A stretch of DNA of 64,000 nt from Strigops habroptila (lineage: Eukaryota > Chordata > Aves > Psittaciformes > Psittacidae), in assembly GCF_004027225.2 (NCBI RefSeq), contig NC_044282.2, forward strand, positions 55,756,397 through 55,820,396, written 5' to 3'. Below the pieces are notes generated by a model that saw only the letters and a list, made by a program, of their open reading frames with translations, ran no database searches and was not told where the DNA came from. Positions 23,801 to 38,800 of the stretch are shown here, piece after piece; positions within the stretch are counted from its first letter, which is position 1; each line of letters starts with the position of its first letter. The position numbers were made by a program, and so were the translations under genes.

Positions 23801-26800
23801 GCTTGGAGCAACCTGGTCTAGTGGAAGGTGTCCCCGCCTGTGGCAGGGGCGTTGGAATTAGAAGATCTTTAAGGTAACTTCCAACCCAAACTATTCTGAT
23901 TCTAGGAAGGAACAGAGCACAAATATTTGGGATCTATTCAGTCTGCATTTGACTGTGGAACTTCCCTTCAGTAATATTGTCTAATTATGAGAGTATATAT
24001 CAGTTATTATGGTCTGAGATATTAATATAAGAAATAATCTTTTTTAAAACGTAAAAAAACTTTAGAAAAAACTGATTTAAACATTCAAAGACAAAACTAA
24101 GCTCAGAATGTAGTGTAACAATATATGCACATCTTTGCTTCTTGCTTGTTTGTAGACTTGTTTCTTTTTAATCACTTGTGAGGATAAGGTAGGTAAGCCT
24201 AGAGTCCCTTGTAGGAACACTAATCTGGTTTTAAGGGCTGAATTAAGGAAGAAACCCATTAAAAATCTAAGCAACGAGCATCCAAATGCTTGTTGATGAT
24301 AGGGGTTGAGGATGTATGGATTTGTAAGTGGAATACCTATGAAGTGAATATATGAATTTGGAGTTAACCACAGACTTTAACCTTATAACTTCTGTAGCTT
24401 TTAACTCGTGTACCTTGTTTTTTCTTACCATTTGTTCTGTGCTTCATCTTGAACAGGATTACAGGCTCTCAGTTTGCAGCAAAATATGCTATGCAATAGG
24501 AGGTGCCCCAAATCAAGTGGCAGGGAGTGCTGCTGCTTTCTTCCTCCAGATCTACCTCCTAGATATAGCCCATGTAAGTAGTACAAGAAACCTTGATATA
24601 TTATAGACTTACCTCAGTTCTGATGTTGTCAACAATGTCACTGGAATGATAAAAGGTGAATTAGCTAATAAGTCTTTTAAATTGTTTTGATATTGTTGCC
24701 TCTAGCTGTTCAGCAGCCTGGAAACTGCATAAACTTGTAGAGAAATACATTTCTTTTTCTCTTTTTCACTAGTTTCCTTTCTGTCGTGAAGTGGCCATTA
24801 CTTTCTTTTAGTTTGGGATCATTAGCAGAGATTTAGGTACTGCAGAGCTCACACACTTGCAAACATGAGAAGAAGCAGTTCTCTCTGTCAAGAGTCAGTG
24901 TAATATATGAGACACATGAAACGTTAATAGCACCATGTTGAGATTTGTTAAAAATCACTGCAGTTGCATCCAGTAGCCAGTGTAATTTCACATAAATTTC
25001 ATTTGGTATGTCTAAGATAATTTCTTTGCAAAGAAAGGTGAGTTATCTTTCCTGGAGGTTCTTCCAGTGTGTGGCTTTCTTGTGCAGAAGCAGACCTGGG
25101 AAAACAAAGTAGTAGGAGTCATCCCATTCATCTGACTTTGAGCTGCTCCAGCTAGATTTTGGGACAGCAGAGAAAGGAAATCAACCCATAAGCATTTTTT
25201 ACTGTTTTGAGTTGTCTTGTATGTCTGCATCTAGGTGGGACCAATAAAATAGGATAGAAAAAAGGATTTTAGGGACATGAGGCCAACTTGCAGGGACAGT
25301 GAGAACAGCTGTAGCTCAAGCTACATGGGTGGCTTTCAGCACTGATGACACTATTTACTGGAAAGAACGGGAGGTTCTGGTTCAGATATCGTTATCCCTT
25401 TTGCTGTTTAAGATGTAGAAAGACAGGATATCGTGACTTGGGCAGTGGAGGTGTCCAAAAGATTGGCTTTATGGTTTTCCCATAAAAGTCTGATATCAGA
25501 AGCTAAGGTGTGACTTACTTGATAAAAATGGCAGCGCTTCCATCTTTGGAAGTGTCCAAGGCCAGGTCGGACGGGTCTTTGAGCAACCTGGTCTAGTGGA
25601 AGCCATCTCTGCCCATGGCAGAGGGTTTGGAAAAGGTGGATGAGATTAACATCAGTAAACTGCTGTGGGACACAGCCCAGTGCTCATCCCAGTGCTGTGC
25701 TACAGTGCAGCAATAGGATGCTCGAAGAGCCACTGTCATTTAGCTGCTGGAGGCTACCATTCCTAATCCTTCCTTGTTCATAAGCTTTCCAGTGCAGAGT
25801 ATGCATCTTGGATCTGGTGGGGTCAGGAAGATCGGCTGCCCCTGCAATGTTACCTAATTTAGGCTAAAATTTAACAGGTGTGATTACAAAAGCACATAGC
25901 ACCTGACTTTTATAAAGGCCATCCAGGACATTCAGAGATTATTGCTTTCTTCTTTCACCTCTGAGGGAATACCTACAGCAAATCCTGCACACAGGGACCT
26001 GCACCAGCTGGAAGCTGTGTGGCGCTGCCTAGAAGGCAATAAGCTTCATGGAGAAGCAGGAGATACTAAGTCAAGCTTGGTGTTCTATCAGCAGCATTCA
26101 CTGGGCTTCCTGCTGCATCAGAGCACTGGTAGCGTGAAGAAGCATATAGATGAAGAGGGTTTGTCTGTCACTGTTTAAGCTGCATAGGATGTTTCAGCAG
26201 TCTCTCTGATTAGTTGATTTGAGGGACATTCATATTTATATAGTTCTCAATGACACTTTTCAGGCCTGTAGCTTCAGTGGCACAAACTGAACGCTTGGAA
26301 GAGAACCCACCTTTTTAACCATCGTATGATACGAGTTGCTAAGCTTTCTACAGATATATAGGAAAAATAACTACATTGCCTGGGATAAACTCTGTTTCTA
26401 TATAGGCGCTTAAGTATGATCCTCCTGGGTTAACTTCAGAGGTTTTTCTACTTGGCCATTTTATTCTTATGTAATCTGTGAACATTTTTCAAGTGAGATT
26501 TGCTGGACATGTGCTGGCAACTTACACTTGAACAGATGTGCCTTATACAGTTTGGTTGTCACAGTTCAGTTCTAAGAGGATAAAGTCTGCTGTGCTACAA
26601 CCTCTGCCACAGCCACATGCCATCAGTTGGCAGCCTTGTTGGTAATCTCAGGAGATGCAAAAACATGTAGGCATGTAAATAGCTCCCTCTACTTTCGTTT
26701 AGATCAGGTCAAGATAAAGATATGGGGAAATTGGGCTGTGTAGAGAACAAGGTGAGGGGATAATGACAGAGAGACTCTGACAGGTTTTTTGACTTAAACC

Positions 26801-29800
26801 AGGACTTTAGTCTACTATTTGACTATCTGACTCATTTTCCTGGTTCTAAACCCATTCATAATCTCTCCTTCCTTGCACTTTGCCCTTCTAATCCCTTCTT
26901 GCATGGTGCCTGTCCTAATGTCTCATTTGTTTGCTATGGTTAATCAATAGTAATTTGTATGACAGCAGCGGACTGTTTTGTAAATGAACTCTCACTATTC
27001 TTTAAAACACTGTTTTGTTTTTTTCTGGAAAGTTGCTTTATGCTGTTTTATTGTGTTGTGAAACGATGGCTGTTGTTTACAGTGTTCTGTCTGTACTTTC
27101 AGATAACTCCATTTCATGCGTCTCTGGTGCTGTTCATTGGCAAAGCCTCAGGTGCAGTTACTGATCCCGTTGCTGGCTTTTTTATTAGCAAAAGTAGATG
27201 GACAAAAATTGGACGGCTTATGCCTTGGTAAGCATCAATGTATACATATATTTACATATATATAGGAATATATAGGAATATTGTCTGTGTGTAGTGATCA
27301 TGCAGTCACCTCGTTGAATTGGCCTCATTTTTCTTTGCCTGTTTCCCAGACAACAGTGATTGTATTCATTCTACCTATATAAAATCAAGAAGAAAAATTG
27401 TCATGTCATATATTTCCTTTTAACTTTGTCACCCATGAAAACACAGAAGAGATTTTCTACCACACAAACAAATAAAGCCAAGACACCATATTGTTAACAA
27501 AACTGGAAGCTCAGATCTAAAACTTTCTTGAATCTGTAGTTGAATTTTCGTGTTTGTATAGATTCCTTTAGTTTGGCTTCACTCCTCCGCAAAGTTAGAA
27601 CTTGTTTTTACTTGCGTCCTAGTGTGCCTTCACTTCTCACATCAGCCTTCCAGGAGCTCCGATAACTTTAATTCTCTAGGCCCTCCAGTTCGGTAAAGGA
27701 TGTGTGCATATGTGTGGAACAGATGTGACATCCAGGTGTTGAAGGGCTCAGCAACCAGCACTGCCCTGTGTGCCTCCCTACAGCACTCATTCTGGTCCTG
27801 CTTCTCTTACATCCCTGCAATCAAAATACTTAATTAACAAATCTCCATGACTTTTATAATGAATGAGATGTAAGATTTTGGTCAGCATTTCTGAAGGGAC
27901 AGTGTGATGTTTCACTGTGATATACTTATCCCCTGTATGCACTCTGGGTAGTACACTTGTACATGTCCTGTCCATGTGCTACAGGGAGAGGTTAGAAGAA
28001 TGAATGTTACTCGTGTAGAAAGGAGATTGACAGGTGTGAAGCAAGAAGATTGGAAAGGATTGGTCCATGTTAGAGGAACCCAAGCTCGTCTGTGCCATAG
28101 GGTATTTGTTTATTGGGGTTTTTATATTTTGGAAGTCAAGGGGAGACTTGAGTAGTTTGTGAAATAGAGCAGTGATGAAAGACTCCCTATCTCAAGCATT
28201 GTAAGGATGTATTGTAAGATATCTTGCATTAATACAACCCCCACACTTGGTTCACAACAGAAATCTAAGAGTAAATGTGGTATGCTGAGCAAAGAAGTTG
28301 AATTTCCATGGAAAATAAGCCCAGTTTTTTAGATAGTGGTTCTCTTGCTGTCATGTGGTTTTACGGCTACAGAAACTTGTCTGTGGGCACCTTATATCTG
28401 ACAAAGAATAGAAGGCAAGTACATGCTGGAGGAAGGCTGAGAGATCAACTGCTCTTGGCTCCAGCAGGAACAGGGCCTTCAAGTCAAAGATAAGCTTTCT
28501 GTCAAGAGTCCCATGGGAAAGGAGGAGCTTGCTTCTGTTTCTCTTTTCAGGATTTGGTTTGTGGCCAGGTAAATGAAGTGCTTTTTAATGCGCTCTGACT
28601 TAACTGAGTAACAGAGTTATTCAAAAAGAAAGGAATGACATTTTTATACCAATGCCATTAGATGTATTCTGATGCCTTTTCTTGTTTGTTGGTTTGGGGG
28701 ATTTTTAGTTCTCTGAAAATACTGCAGAGATATGTGTTTATTGTTAGTGTTAAATCAATGTTAGAATAACTCCATCCTAATAGAAGCATGAAAACCTGAG
28801 ATCAGGCCTTTGCACTGTAAACCAACAACTGTACAATTAGCACTTCTTACAGGAAAGGTGCTTGTCTAACCCAGCCTTTAATATGCATTCATCAAACAGC
28901 ATAAAAATCCTTTCTTTCCAAAAGGATTTTGTCTGGGTCTTTTTGGCGATGGTAATTCTTTTCATGGGAATTTTGTTCCTACTCTTTGGAGGTCAGACCA
29001 TATTTATACAAAGCAAAAAATAGGTCTTCTGTTAGCTTAATAGTACTTCAGTATTTTGAAATTCTTCTGATTTTTTATGAATCTAGAGTGAAGCAATGGA
29101 ATTGGCTCAGTCAGAAGGGCTTGCAAGCAAAGCAAGAGCATTAGTAAAGAAGGTGAATGTTTATAGCTTAATACTGTGCTCAATATAATAATTCATCAAT
29201 CACTATTGATCTATAATGTGATGCGTTTAAAAGGCATAAGCAGACATTGACTTAAAATACCCAAACCTGGTCAAATATTTTGTCAAAGGAGGTGATAGTA
29301 GACGATCAGATATTCAGCAGCTTCAGCAAGGCTCTGAAAACTCACTGACATTAATAAGAAAAGGAAAATGTGGAAAAAGGATGAAGGAGGGCAGGGGGAA
29401 ATACAAAAAGGGTTATTGCTGAACAGTTGCAAGAAAAACTGAGTATGAAAATATTTTACTGTGGTGACTCTATCTGGACACCAGTCAGGAAGAGCTCACT
29501 CAGATAGGAAGGTGGATTCCTGGAGATGTGTTAGGATGTTACCCATATTTGTGTTTTCCATTGCTGACCAGCTGTATATGAACTGTGTCCTGGGGAATGG
29601 AGGGAGAATACCAGAGAATACCAGAACCTGGCACTTTCCTAGCAAATGCTCAGCTCTCAGTGATGCTGTCCATCCCAAAGAGCACTGTGGGAAAGCCATT
29701 GTTTTACTAAACTATTTACCCACATTACTCTTTTGTATTCTAGGTTTTCAGTTCACGATTGCAAAATAATCAGCTGACCCCCAATGTCAGTAGTGCTGTT

Positions 29801-32800
29801 GTGAAGGGATTAATCTGTTTTCTCTTTTATGTGTTTTATGTGACATTTTTTTAATTGGGATCTTGGTCATCTAATTACATTGTCTGATTTACAAGAATAC
29901 AGGAAAGCCCTGAAGCTGCTGCAGTTCAGACTTCTAGGGTAGTAGCATCAGACCACTTCATAGAATGATAGAATGGTTAGAGTTGGAAGGGACCTTAAAG
30001 CTCATCTAGTTCCAACCCTCCTGCCACGGGCAGGGACACCTTCCACTAGAGCAAGTTGCTCCAAGCCCCTGTGTCCAACCTGGCCTTGAACACTGTCAGG
30101 GATGGGGCAGCCACAGCTTCTATGGGCAACCTGTGCCAGGGCCTCACCACCCTCACAGGAAAGAATTTCTTCCTCATTACTAATCTAAATCTTCTCTTTT
30201 CAGTTTAAAACCATTCCCCCTTGTCCTCTGAAGTCCTTATCATGTCCTTCCATATCATGGAGTTTGACAAGTGGTGTTTGCCTGAAATTAGTTTTAGACT
30301 AATGTAATTAATTGCTGGTTAATGGCAGTGTCTGGAATTTAATTTTCTATGTTTCTTTTTTTTTTGTTTAAGCCACCTTCCTCACCAGAAGATAATCCTT
30401 TTTTGTTTGAAGTGATTACGAGTTTTGCTGTAGAGTTAAATAGAGCAAACTGTCATATACCCAGGTAGATACAGGCTGTAGGAATGGGCTGTCCATATCT
30501 TTTATGCTGTTTTCAGCATTTTTAAGTCTATTGACATGTTTGCACTTGCTTGAAGTAGTAATGAAGAGGCTAAGTTGAGAGGAAAACTGAAGGCATTAAA
30601 ATTGCAAGAGGGAATACTTGGTAATAAGTAGGCTTATGTAAAAATCCTGAAGTATGCAAAGACGTGACAATAGAACTTAGTTTTCAGTGGTTCTTTCCAA
30701 TAAATGTGTAGTCTGAAACGTGCTAAGGAATGGCAATACACGTATGCTGTGCCATGTTCTGAGCGTGATATTAAGTATAGTTCTTTTGCTTCACATTTGC
30801 TGGTGGTTTTTTTCCATTTTATGGAAGTAGTTGTATAATTTTATATTAGTTTGTGTATTTAATGCACACTAATGTTTAATACTTTAAACCATGTCATTAT
30901 TATAGTTAGAAAAACTTCACATAAAATAAATTGCATTATATTGATTATTAGCAGGAAAATTTAATGAGTTTTGCTGTCATTATGTTGAGATTGTTGACGT
31001 TTGTTAATTTTATTTGCAGGATGCTGGCATGTACACCCTTCACAGTAATGTCCTACTTTTTTATGTGGTACCTGCCTCCTTTTGTATCAGGAAGAGTTGT
31101 ATGGTACCTGACTTTCTACTGCCTTTTCCAAGCACTGACCACAGTAAGTAGATTACAGGCCATGATGTTCTCAGCAGTAACTTACTTGTTTTCTGTCTAT
31201 GTTAACGCATTCAGATTTAGTAAATTAAAGTTTAGAAAAACTTCACAGCTGATGTCAACTTCCAGTGAGTTTAAGGGAAAGGCCGATGGCCTTTTATCAA
31301 ACTCTCTGCTGGTTGATGGTCTCTGCCAATGCTTTCTTTGGCATATGACCTGCTAACTTAGAGAGATTATCTCCAGTGACTTTCATTGGCAGTGCCCTAG
31401 ATACTCAACTCGTTGTATAGATCCACAGAGACACTCAGATTTTTGGATTCCTAATTCTAGTTAGATATAGAACTTCTCATAACTTCAATTTTCAGGAGAG
31501 GATTAGGAGACTGAGTAGGTTTTTGGCTCTAGTTCTGAGTGTTTTGGTCAAGCTAGAAGGCAATGGAAAGTCAGGGTAGCCAGGGCTGAAATTGTACTGA
31601 TAGTGGTCATCATGATATTTCTGCCTGGGTAAAGAGTTTGAGCACATGATTCGTTTTTAATACAGCCCAGAACTTGCAATATTTATGCAGAAGCCATCAT
31701 TTCAGTGCATCCCAAAGAACTTCTCTGACACGTTCCATAGCGTACATGTAAGGATCGCATCTGTCTGTTTTGTCTTGTAGCCAGTATCAAGGTGAAACAA
31801 GGTCCCTTCTGTGCAAAGCAGTATCACACAGCAGATGAGGACTTGAAGTGCTACAGCTGCATTGCAATTTGGCAGGGTGTATCCTGGCTGATAGAATTTC
31901 ACTGGATCACATCTTGGAAAAGTGTTTCCCAGACATTTAAATTGTATTTCTTGTTTGACTTTGGCTTTTCTCCTCTTTACGCCTCTGTTGGACCTGGGAA
32001 TTCTGTATTCCTGTATTAAGCTGGAATGTTTCACTAGGTCCTTTGTTTTCTCTGTGGAAAGATGGTCCAGAATACATTCATAATTGCTTAAAATAATTTC
32101 CTTCTCTCTCTCTTTTTGAAGGAAAACCACAGGTTTTCTGTGGCAGAGCTTTGAAAATGTATACACTTGCCATGTTTGATAGAGGTGAACAGAAATGCAT
32201 TTTGTATGAACAGAGTAGGATGAGGATTACAAAAGTTAGTTTGCCTACAGATCTCTGTGCTGGTGGAAACACCACAGAGAACTTGACTGTTCAAGCAGGT
32301 TCATGTCACACTTCCACTTCACGGTAGTCTGAGAGCTTGGCCTGTATGTTCCAAGATTTTAGAAGTGATTTCCATTTAAGCTTAACTCTATGAGGACAAG
32401 GTCCCACTCACATCATGACCATCCAAAAATAAGGTCAAGCCTTTAATCTTCAGTAGTTATTTTCAGTGAAGTACTACTGGAGATAAGGCTTCTCCTACAA
32501 TAAAAGTGGGGCTCATTTATCCAGCATTGAAATAAATATTGCCAGTGCCTTGTTTCCACCCAGATTTTGCAGCAAGGTATCAGTGGCATACTAGATAGAG
32601 TGCTGTAAAAACAAAGCAACACTCCTCATCTACCTTTTTGTCAGTGCATGCACACAGCAATTGGCTGTTTCTACCTGTTCCTCAATTAAGGAGTGAGTGG
32701 CAAAATGTTGCTGAAAACAAAGTATATTTCACAATTATCTCCTGGAATTACATAGTGAGATAGATATTTGAAATACTTTGGTGATTCAAGTCTTCTGTCT

Positions 32801-35800
32801 TGAATAAAGTGGAAAATTGTGTTGTCTTCATTATGGCTTTACTTCCTGTTATTTAGCTCAAGCTAGGAACATGATAATTTCCTAGCACAAAGAAAAGATG
32901 TTTTATAGCCTAGCTATGAAGGACACTTTCCCAAGGAAGCTGAAGGAGCACAGCATTAAGGTAAAGCCTGTTGGTAATTTATTATTTACTATTTGCATTA
33001 TGAAAGATACTTTTTTCCTTTTATATACTTTACAAATCAGAAAGAAAAGAGAGGACTTCGTGCTAAAAAATGCAATGTTCTAAATACGTGAATTCCAAGG
33101 TGGCATTAAACAATTTTCCTGGATATCAAAGGAATACAGCATCTACCCTGACATTTCCTAAGTGATGTTCTTTCTTTACATAGTTATTCCAAGTACCGTA
33201 CTCTGCCCTCACCATGTTTCTCAGCACAGACCAGAAGGAGAGAGATTCTGCAACAGCGTACCGTGAGTGTGATCTGGGCTTTCTCATGTGGATTAGGGCT
33301 GAGGTTTATTTTGAATCATTCTTTATCTATAGGAAGTTCCTAATGGTTTGTGTCCCTAAACTGGACTTTTATATGAGATGTTTAGTATCTGATGAAAACT
33401 GTTTTGCCTTGTAAATGCTCAATTTTCCTAGCTAAATAGGCGACATTATTGTTAAATTGTCTGATTAGCTACAAACTCTTTCTGGTTTATTGCTGGCCAG
33501 GCAAAACAATAAAAATCAGTCGTACCCAAGCCAGGGTAGGGAATAGTGATCTAATTTAAAGGTGATTTTTAAGGGAAAAAACAAAGTGCTGGTCTACTTT
33601 AACATGGTCTAGTGTGAGGTGTCCCTACCCATGGCAGGGGGATTGGAACTAGATGATCTTAAGGTCGTTTCCAACCCAAACCATTCTGTGATTCAGTTAA
33701 AGAAAGTCTGAAAATAATTTTAAGCATTTTCTTTCTTTTTTTCTTTCTTTTTTTTTTTTTTCTTTTCAGTTTGGATTTCTTTAGGTTTATGTGTTTTATG
33801 GTATAAATTCAAATCCCAAACCTATTTTCTCTGATAAAATTTCTAGAACTCATAGAACCAAGACAATTAGCTTCATCAGAAAAGGAGAGTAATTTTGTAT
33901 GCCTGTTCACACCAACTGAAATCTCTCTTTTTAGTTCATTTGTGTTTATTTAGTTCTAATTTAAACCAGATAGTTTTAAGAACAGATCTTGCTGTGATAT
34001 AACTAGCAGTCTGTATTAGTTAGAAGAATGAGGGCTTCCAGACCATATCTCTGGCTCTTCAACAATCAAAACCAGACAGTTTTTGCTTCGAAGCAAATTG
34101 ATCAGACCAAAAAAGTGCAATAAAAGTATTTTCAAGGTCTCCTGTATAGATCATAAATTGAACGTACGAACAGTTTCTTCCCATCCTAGTCTCTTCAGCT
34201 CTGTTCTCACACCTTCTTTCCTATGTAACTGCTGTCTCTCGTGGCCACCAGCGTTAGGCAAGGTAAAGAGAAAAGAGTCAAATATCACACGAAATACCTT
34301 TTATATGTTTTGACTTGTCCTTCAGTGTTGCTTTAGAATAACTGTTGCATCAGTTTTCTCGTCCTGGCAAGACCCCTTTTCTCTTCCATTAGTCCTAACA
34401 CTCAGCTATTTGCTTGAGCATGTTGAAAACTAGACCGTAGAGGCACAATGAAATGGCCAGAAGTGCCAAAAAAGTAATGTCAGAAATTCTAGATACAGCA
34501 TCCCCTGAGCAACCCAATCCCTTTCCAGCACATGGAACAGTTGCAATTTGCATTATCATCAACTATCTCAAGAGAAAGTCTGGGCTAGCAGTCACGGGAC
34601 AGGACTGAACAGTGGGAGATTCCAGTTGTGTTATATTCCTTGGCACTGACTGTATTCTGAGTCATCTGGACTAAATTCTAACTAAATCCATGTACCTAGT
34701 GTTTTCTATTGTCTGGTTTTATGTCTTCAGAGGCTGTGATCCAAATAAATGTACTTTCCTATGTGCTAGTCCCATGCAAAGCTTCACAGGCATGTGAAAT
34801 TTGTGCTCATAAAAGCTGTTGAACTCCATGGCTGAGAGGTGTTACACATTTATAGTGTCACTTTATTGTTCAGAAAGGCTCTAACTTTTGAGTGCACAGC
34901 TGTTCTCCTAAGCCAAGTTAGGGTGATTAAATGAACCATGGTTTTGACTTTCCAAATGTTGGTATTTTTGTATATTTTGAAATTGTATTTGTTTGGAGCA
35001 AGTTTTCTTGTAATGGCAATGATTATGTGAGGATCTCTTTTTTCCTTCCTCATTTTTTAAGCAAGTGTTTTACTTAAACACTTCTGCCTCTCTCTGGGTT
35101 TCATAGATAATCCTTCTTGTTGATAGACTTTCTTGGATGCAGTCAGTGGTTCAGGCATTTCTTCAACTCTTTAAAGAAAACCAGCTGTGTAACATGAAGT
35201 GTGCTTTAAAAAAGAGAAGGTTGGGATCAGAGGATCCGTAACCCTCTGCTGGAGACAAGCAGAACTGCTCATTACAAATTTTGTCCTGCTGCTCACTGGG
35301 AACACAGTGTAGAAATACTGGATTCCTAAGTTGCTTTACCAGAAGTCCTACTTAGATTCTGGCCAAGATATAACCTACTTCAAGGTACAGTCTGCTTTCT
35401 GAAATATCAGCTTTCTTGGCTGAGGTGGAAAGTAATAAATTCTAAATTCTGAGCACACGAGAACTTTCAAATATGCCTGTTTCTCAGCTCTTGTTACTTC
35501 TTAGAAAATAAGGTTTCATAATAGTTGTACTTCTGTTGCATCTAATGATGCTTCTGGGTTTTATTCTATTCAAGTGCTTGGTAAAATGCAGATGTAGAGC
35601 CCTAGATGAAGGTTATGGATGTGTAGGTTGTGTTTTGAATGAAAGGTGTGACTCGGGTGCATTGCTTTTGCACTGAGTAGCCAACAGTTTGGAAGCTCTG
35701 TAAGGCCCAACTGAGACTAGTTTATGTCCAACACTTCAGATGAGGTTGAGGTCAGGATTTCCACCATCTGCCAGCATTTTTGTGCGCATGGACTGAACTG

Positions 35801-38800
35801 TAACATTGCCAGTAAGGCAGTAAGACTGAATGTGAAGTTTCGGGAAGAAGCTTCTTTTTTTCTTTTGTACTTCCCATTGGTTTCAATTAATACTACGTGA
35901 AGCCTCAAATTTTCTATTCAGAGACATTTTCTGTTTGGGAGCGTACTAGCAATGGTTTAAATGATCCAGGTCTCCTAGGGACCCTCTCTTTCCTTTTCCT
36001 ACTTGATCTTCCATAGCCACATACAGCCCTTGTTACTGCACTGTCTGAACACCTCACAGTCTGTGTGCATTGCCCTCCCATTAGGTGGAGAAGTGTTTTT
36101 ATTCCTTCACAGGAATACACAAAAAGGTGTGTGCCCAAGGTCACCGAGGAAGCCTGTTACAGAGCAGGGAACTTGAATAAGCGTGAATCTAGGAGCTTTT
36201 GAAACTTCTGTCAGATTCCAGGGAGAGTGTGAATAACCACCAGGACACAACCTGCTATGGAAGTGGCTCTTCAAAATCCCCCATGGTGCTTCTGAGAAAG
36301 GAATGTGGGACCTCCTAGAGACACTGAGAGAAAATAAGTAGAAAAAAGCCTGATGTTTAGGTCAATGAGAAAAACGTTCCCTCACAATCAAGGAGTCTCA
36401 GTCCCTATTCCTAATCTGTTACTGTATTCAACCCCATGTATCTTTAAGCAAAATGTGTAAATAGTGCCTGGAGACAGAACAGGAATTTGGTTTATCTCCC
36501 TGCCACGGGGATGCTGGGTATGGCCACACTGCGTGGAAACAGGAGTGGTAGGCTTGAAATCCCTCAGGATGAGAAGGGTCTAGAACCCAGATTACTCACC
36601 ACTTGCCTGCAACGGAGCTGTGGCAAGTAGCCACCTTGTTGACTAATTTTTGAGTACATGAAGCATGAGCTGGATGCCCATGGTCAGATCTTTGCTTTCC
36701 CAGATTAAGGCTTTGGTTAGTTTTTTAGATGATCCCTTGTTCTTATGGTGCTTGGAGTGGTGGTGGTCTGAATAATTCCCTGAGGCTAAGGTAGCTAACT
36801 CTACCTGATTCTGGCCTTAGACAGTTAAGAGCAGCATCTACTGTTTCCAGGAGCTTTGCAGCTATATTATTTCCAACATAAGCCTGAGGTAAGTACCATT
36901 TTATTTTACAGTTTGGAGAGCTTGTAGGTATGATCAGATAAGTGGCTTGAAAAATGTTTCACAAGTTACCGCCAGTTTGAGATGAAAAGCCTGATGTTAT
37001 GGCTCCTAGTCGTGCTTCGGAAGAGTGGCATTCAACATTTAAACTCTAGTTCTGCTCTGGTCCTCGAGATGAAAGGTTCCTGTGTTATCCCCTTGTGGCT
37101 CTTAATCTCAGCTGCATCCATCATGCAGCTTGAATAAAAGCAGCTCTTCCATGCGGGCTTCTAAAAGCTGATCAGAAAATAGATTACAAAATTCTTTTTC
37201 CTTGAGACTGTGCTATTACTGACCATCTTCTATTCTGCTCTTCTTCGTATTGCATTTTCTGTTTTCCTGTAAAAGAAAATGGTTTGATGAGGTTTCTTTT
37301 CAGTGAGACAAATGAGCAAGCTTGTGGACTGTGGAGGAAACAAGTTCTCATGCTCAGTGCACCTTTGTGCTTACTTCTTTAGGAATGACCATGGAAGTGC
37401 TTGGGACCTTGATTGGAGCTGCAGTTCAGGGGCAGATTGTGGCAAGTGCTCATGTCTCCCATCACTGCACTGTGAATCCCCCAGTAAACACAACTGACTC
37501 CTGGCATGACACTCCCAGCTTTCCAGACCCCTCAGATCCCCTGTCTCATCAAGTAAGCATCTATGGGAGCACACTAAAATCTCTAAGGGAGAGGGGTGGT
37601 GGTATGTCTGTAATACCATATCATATCACCCAGCCTGATGAAAATAAACATGACTTCCTTGAAATCAGTAATGCTGGAGCTGAGACAAGGATCTTGTTGT
37701 GAACAAGACTTCCCATCTGTTGTCTCTGCAACCACTTCTCTGCAGTGGCAGCAGGTTTACACTGATGAGCTTCGCTGAAGATGCCAAACTGTAAAGTAGC
37801 TAGGAGGTACATGGCCATCCTTTGTTTTCACTAGGGGCTGATTTACAGTTTAAAATAGAAGCTTAGTAAGAAAAGCTTACTTTACCCTGCCAGGAATGCT
37901 GGATCCAGTTCTGGGGTCCGCAGCACAAGAAAGACACGAGCCCGTTAGAGCAGATCTCAAGGAGGGCCACAAAAATGGTCAGAGAGTGGGAGCACCTCTC
38001 CTGTGAAGAACAGCTGAGAGAGTTGGGGTTGTTCAGCCTGGAGAAGACTCTGGGGAGACTATTGTGACCTTTCAGTATCTAAAGGGAACTTACAAGAAAA
38101 ATGGAAAAAGACTTTTTATGAAGGCCTGTAGTGACAGGACAAAGGGTAATGGTTTTAAACTGAAAAAGGGGAGATTTAGATTAGAATTAGAAAGAAATTC
38201 TTCCCTGTGAGGGTGGTGAGGTGCTGGCACGGGTTGCCCAGAGAAGCTGTGGCTGCCCCATCCCTCGCAGTGTTCAAGGCCAGGTTGGACGGGGCTTGGA
38301 GCAACCTGGTCTAGTGGAAGCTGTCCCTGCCTGTGGCAGGGGGTTGGAACTAGATGAATTTTAAAGGTCCCATCCAACCCAAATAATTCTATGATTCTGT
38401 GAAAAAATGGTGGCTATAGCAGGATTTTTCAGTTAAGCAACACTGCTTTTCAAAGGAGTTATTATTGGGGATCTCCTCTAAAGATTAATGGCTGTTATGT
38501 GAATGAAACTGGAAGTCCTACTTGGATTCTGTATTCTTGTGAAGGTACAAAGCACTGTTGAAAGTAAATGGTTGCTAACAGGCAATTAGTGGGAACAGGG
38601 CTCAGTGTTTAACGCATGGAATGAACCTAAAGAACCATGCTTGTTTATTTCATTTTCCACAGCAGATTTTTCCTGTAATCCTGCACAAGTAATTTAATCT
38701 CTTCATGCTTCAATTTGCTATTTTTTGAGAAACAGAGAAGGTTTTATATCTATGAGGAAATCCTAAAAGCCGAGCCAAACTTCGGTGAACACAATTTGAT

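Larger units (their letters stand above)
20707..24456 (+). other. MFSD2B: MFSD2B intron 1
   Basis: The first part continues the GC-rich promoter region to about 21150. It then holds the motif cluster at 21669-21815 and a CR1 fragment at 23655-23905. A run of nine or more G near 23382-23391 is the only other simple repeat noted. Confidence 0.7.
33263..37382 (+). other. MFSD2B: MFSD2B intron 5
   Basis: About 4.1 kb. It contains a CR1 tail at 33601-33695, a pyrimidine-rich tract at about 33728-33768 and a possible old MIR-type SINE near 36085-36200. Confidence 0.65.

Noticed and set aside
31702-32166. A 154-codon open frame on the minus strand in MFSD2B intron 4
   Set aside because: No recognisable domain, no flanking promoter or splice evidence, and ordinary intron composition.
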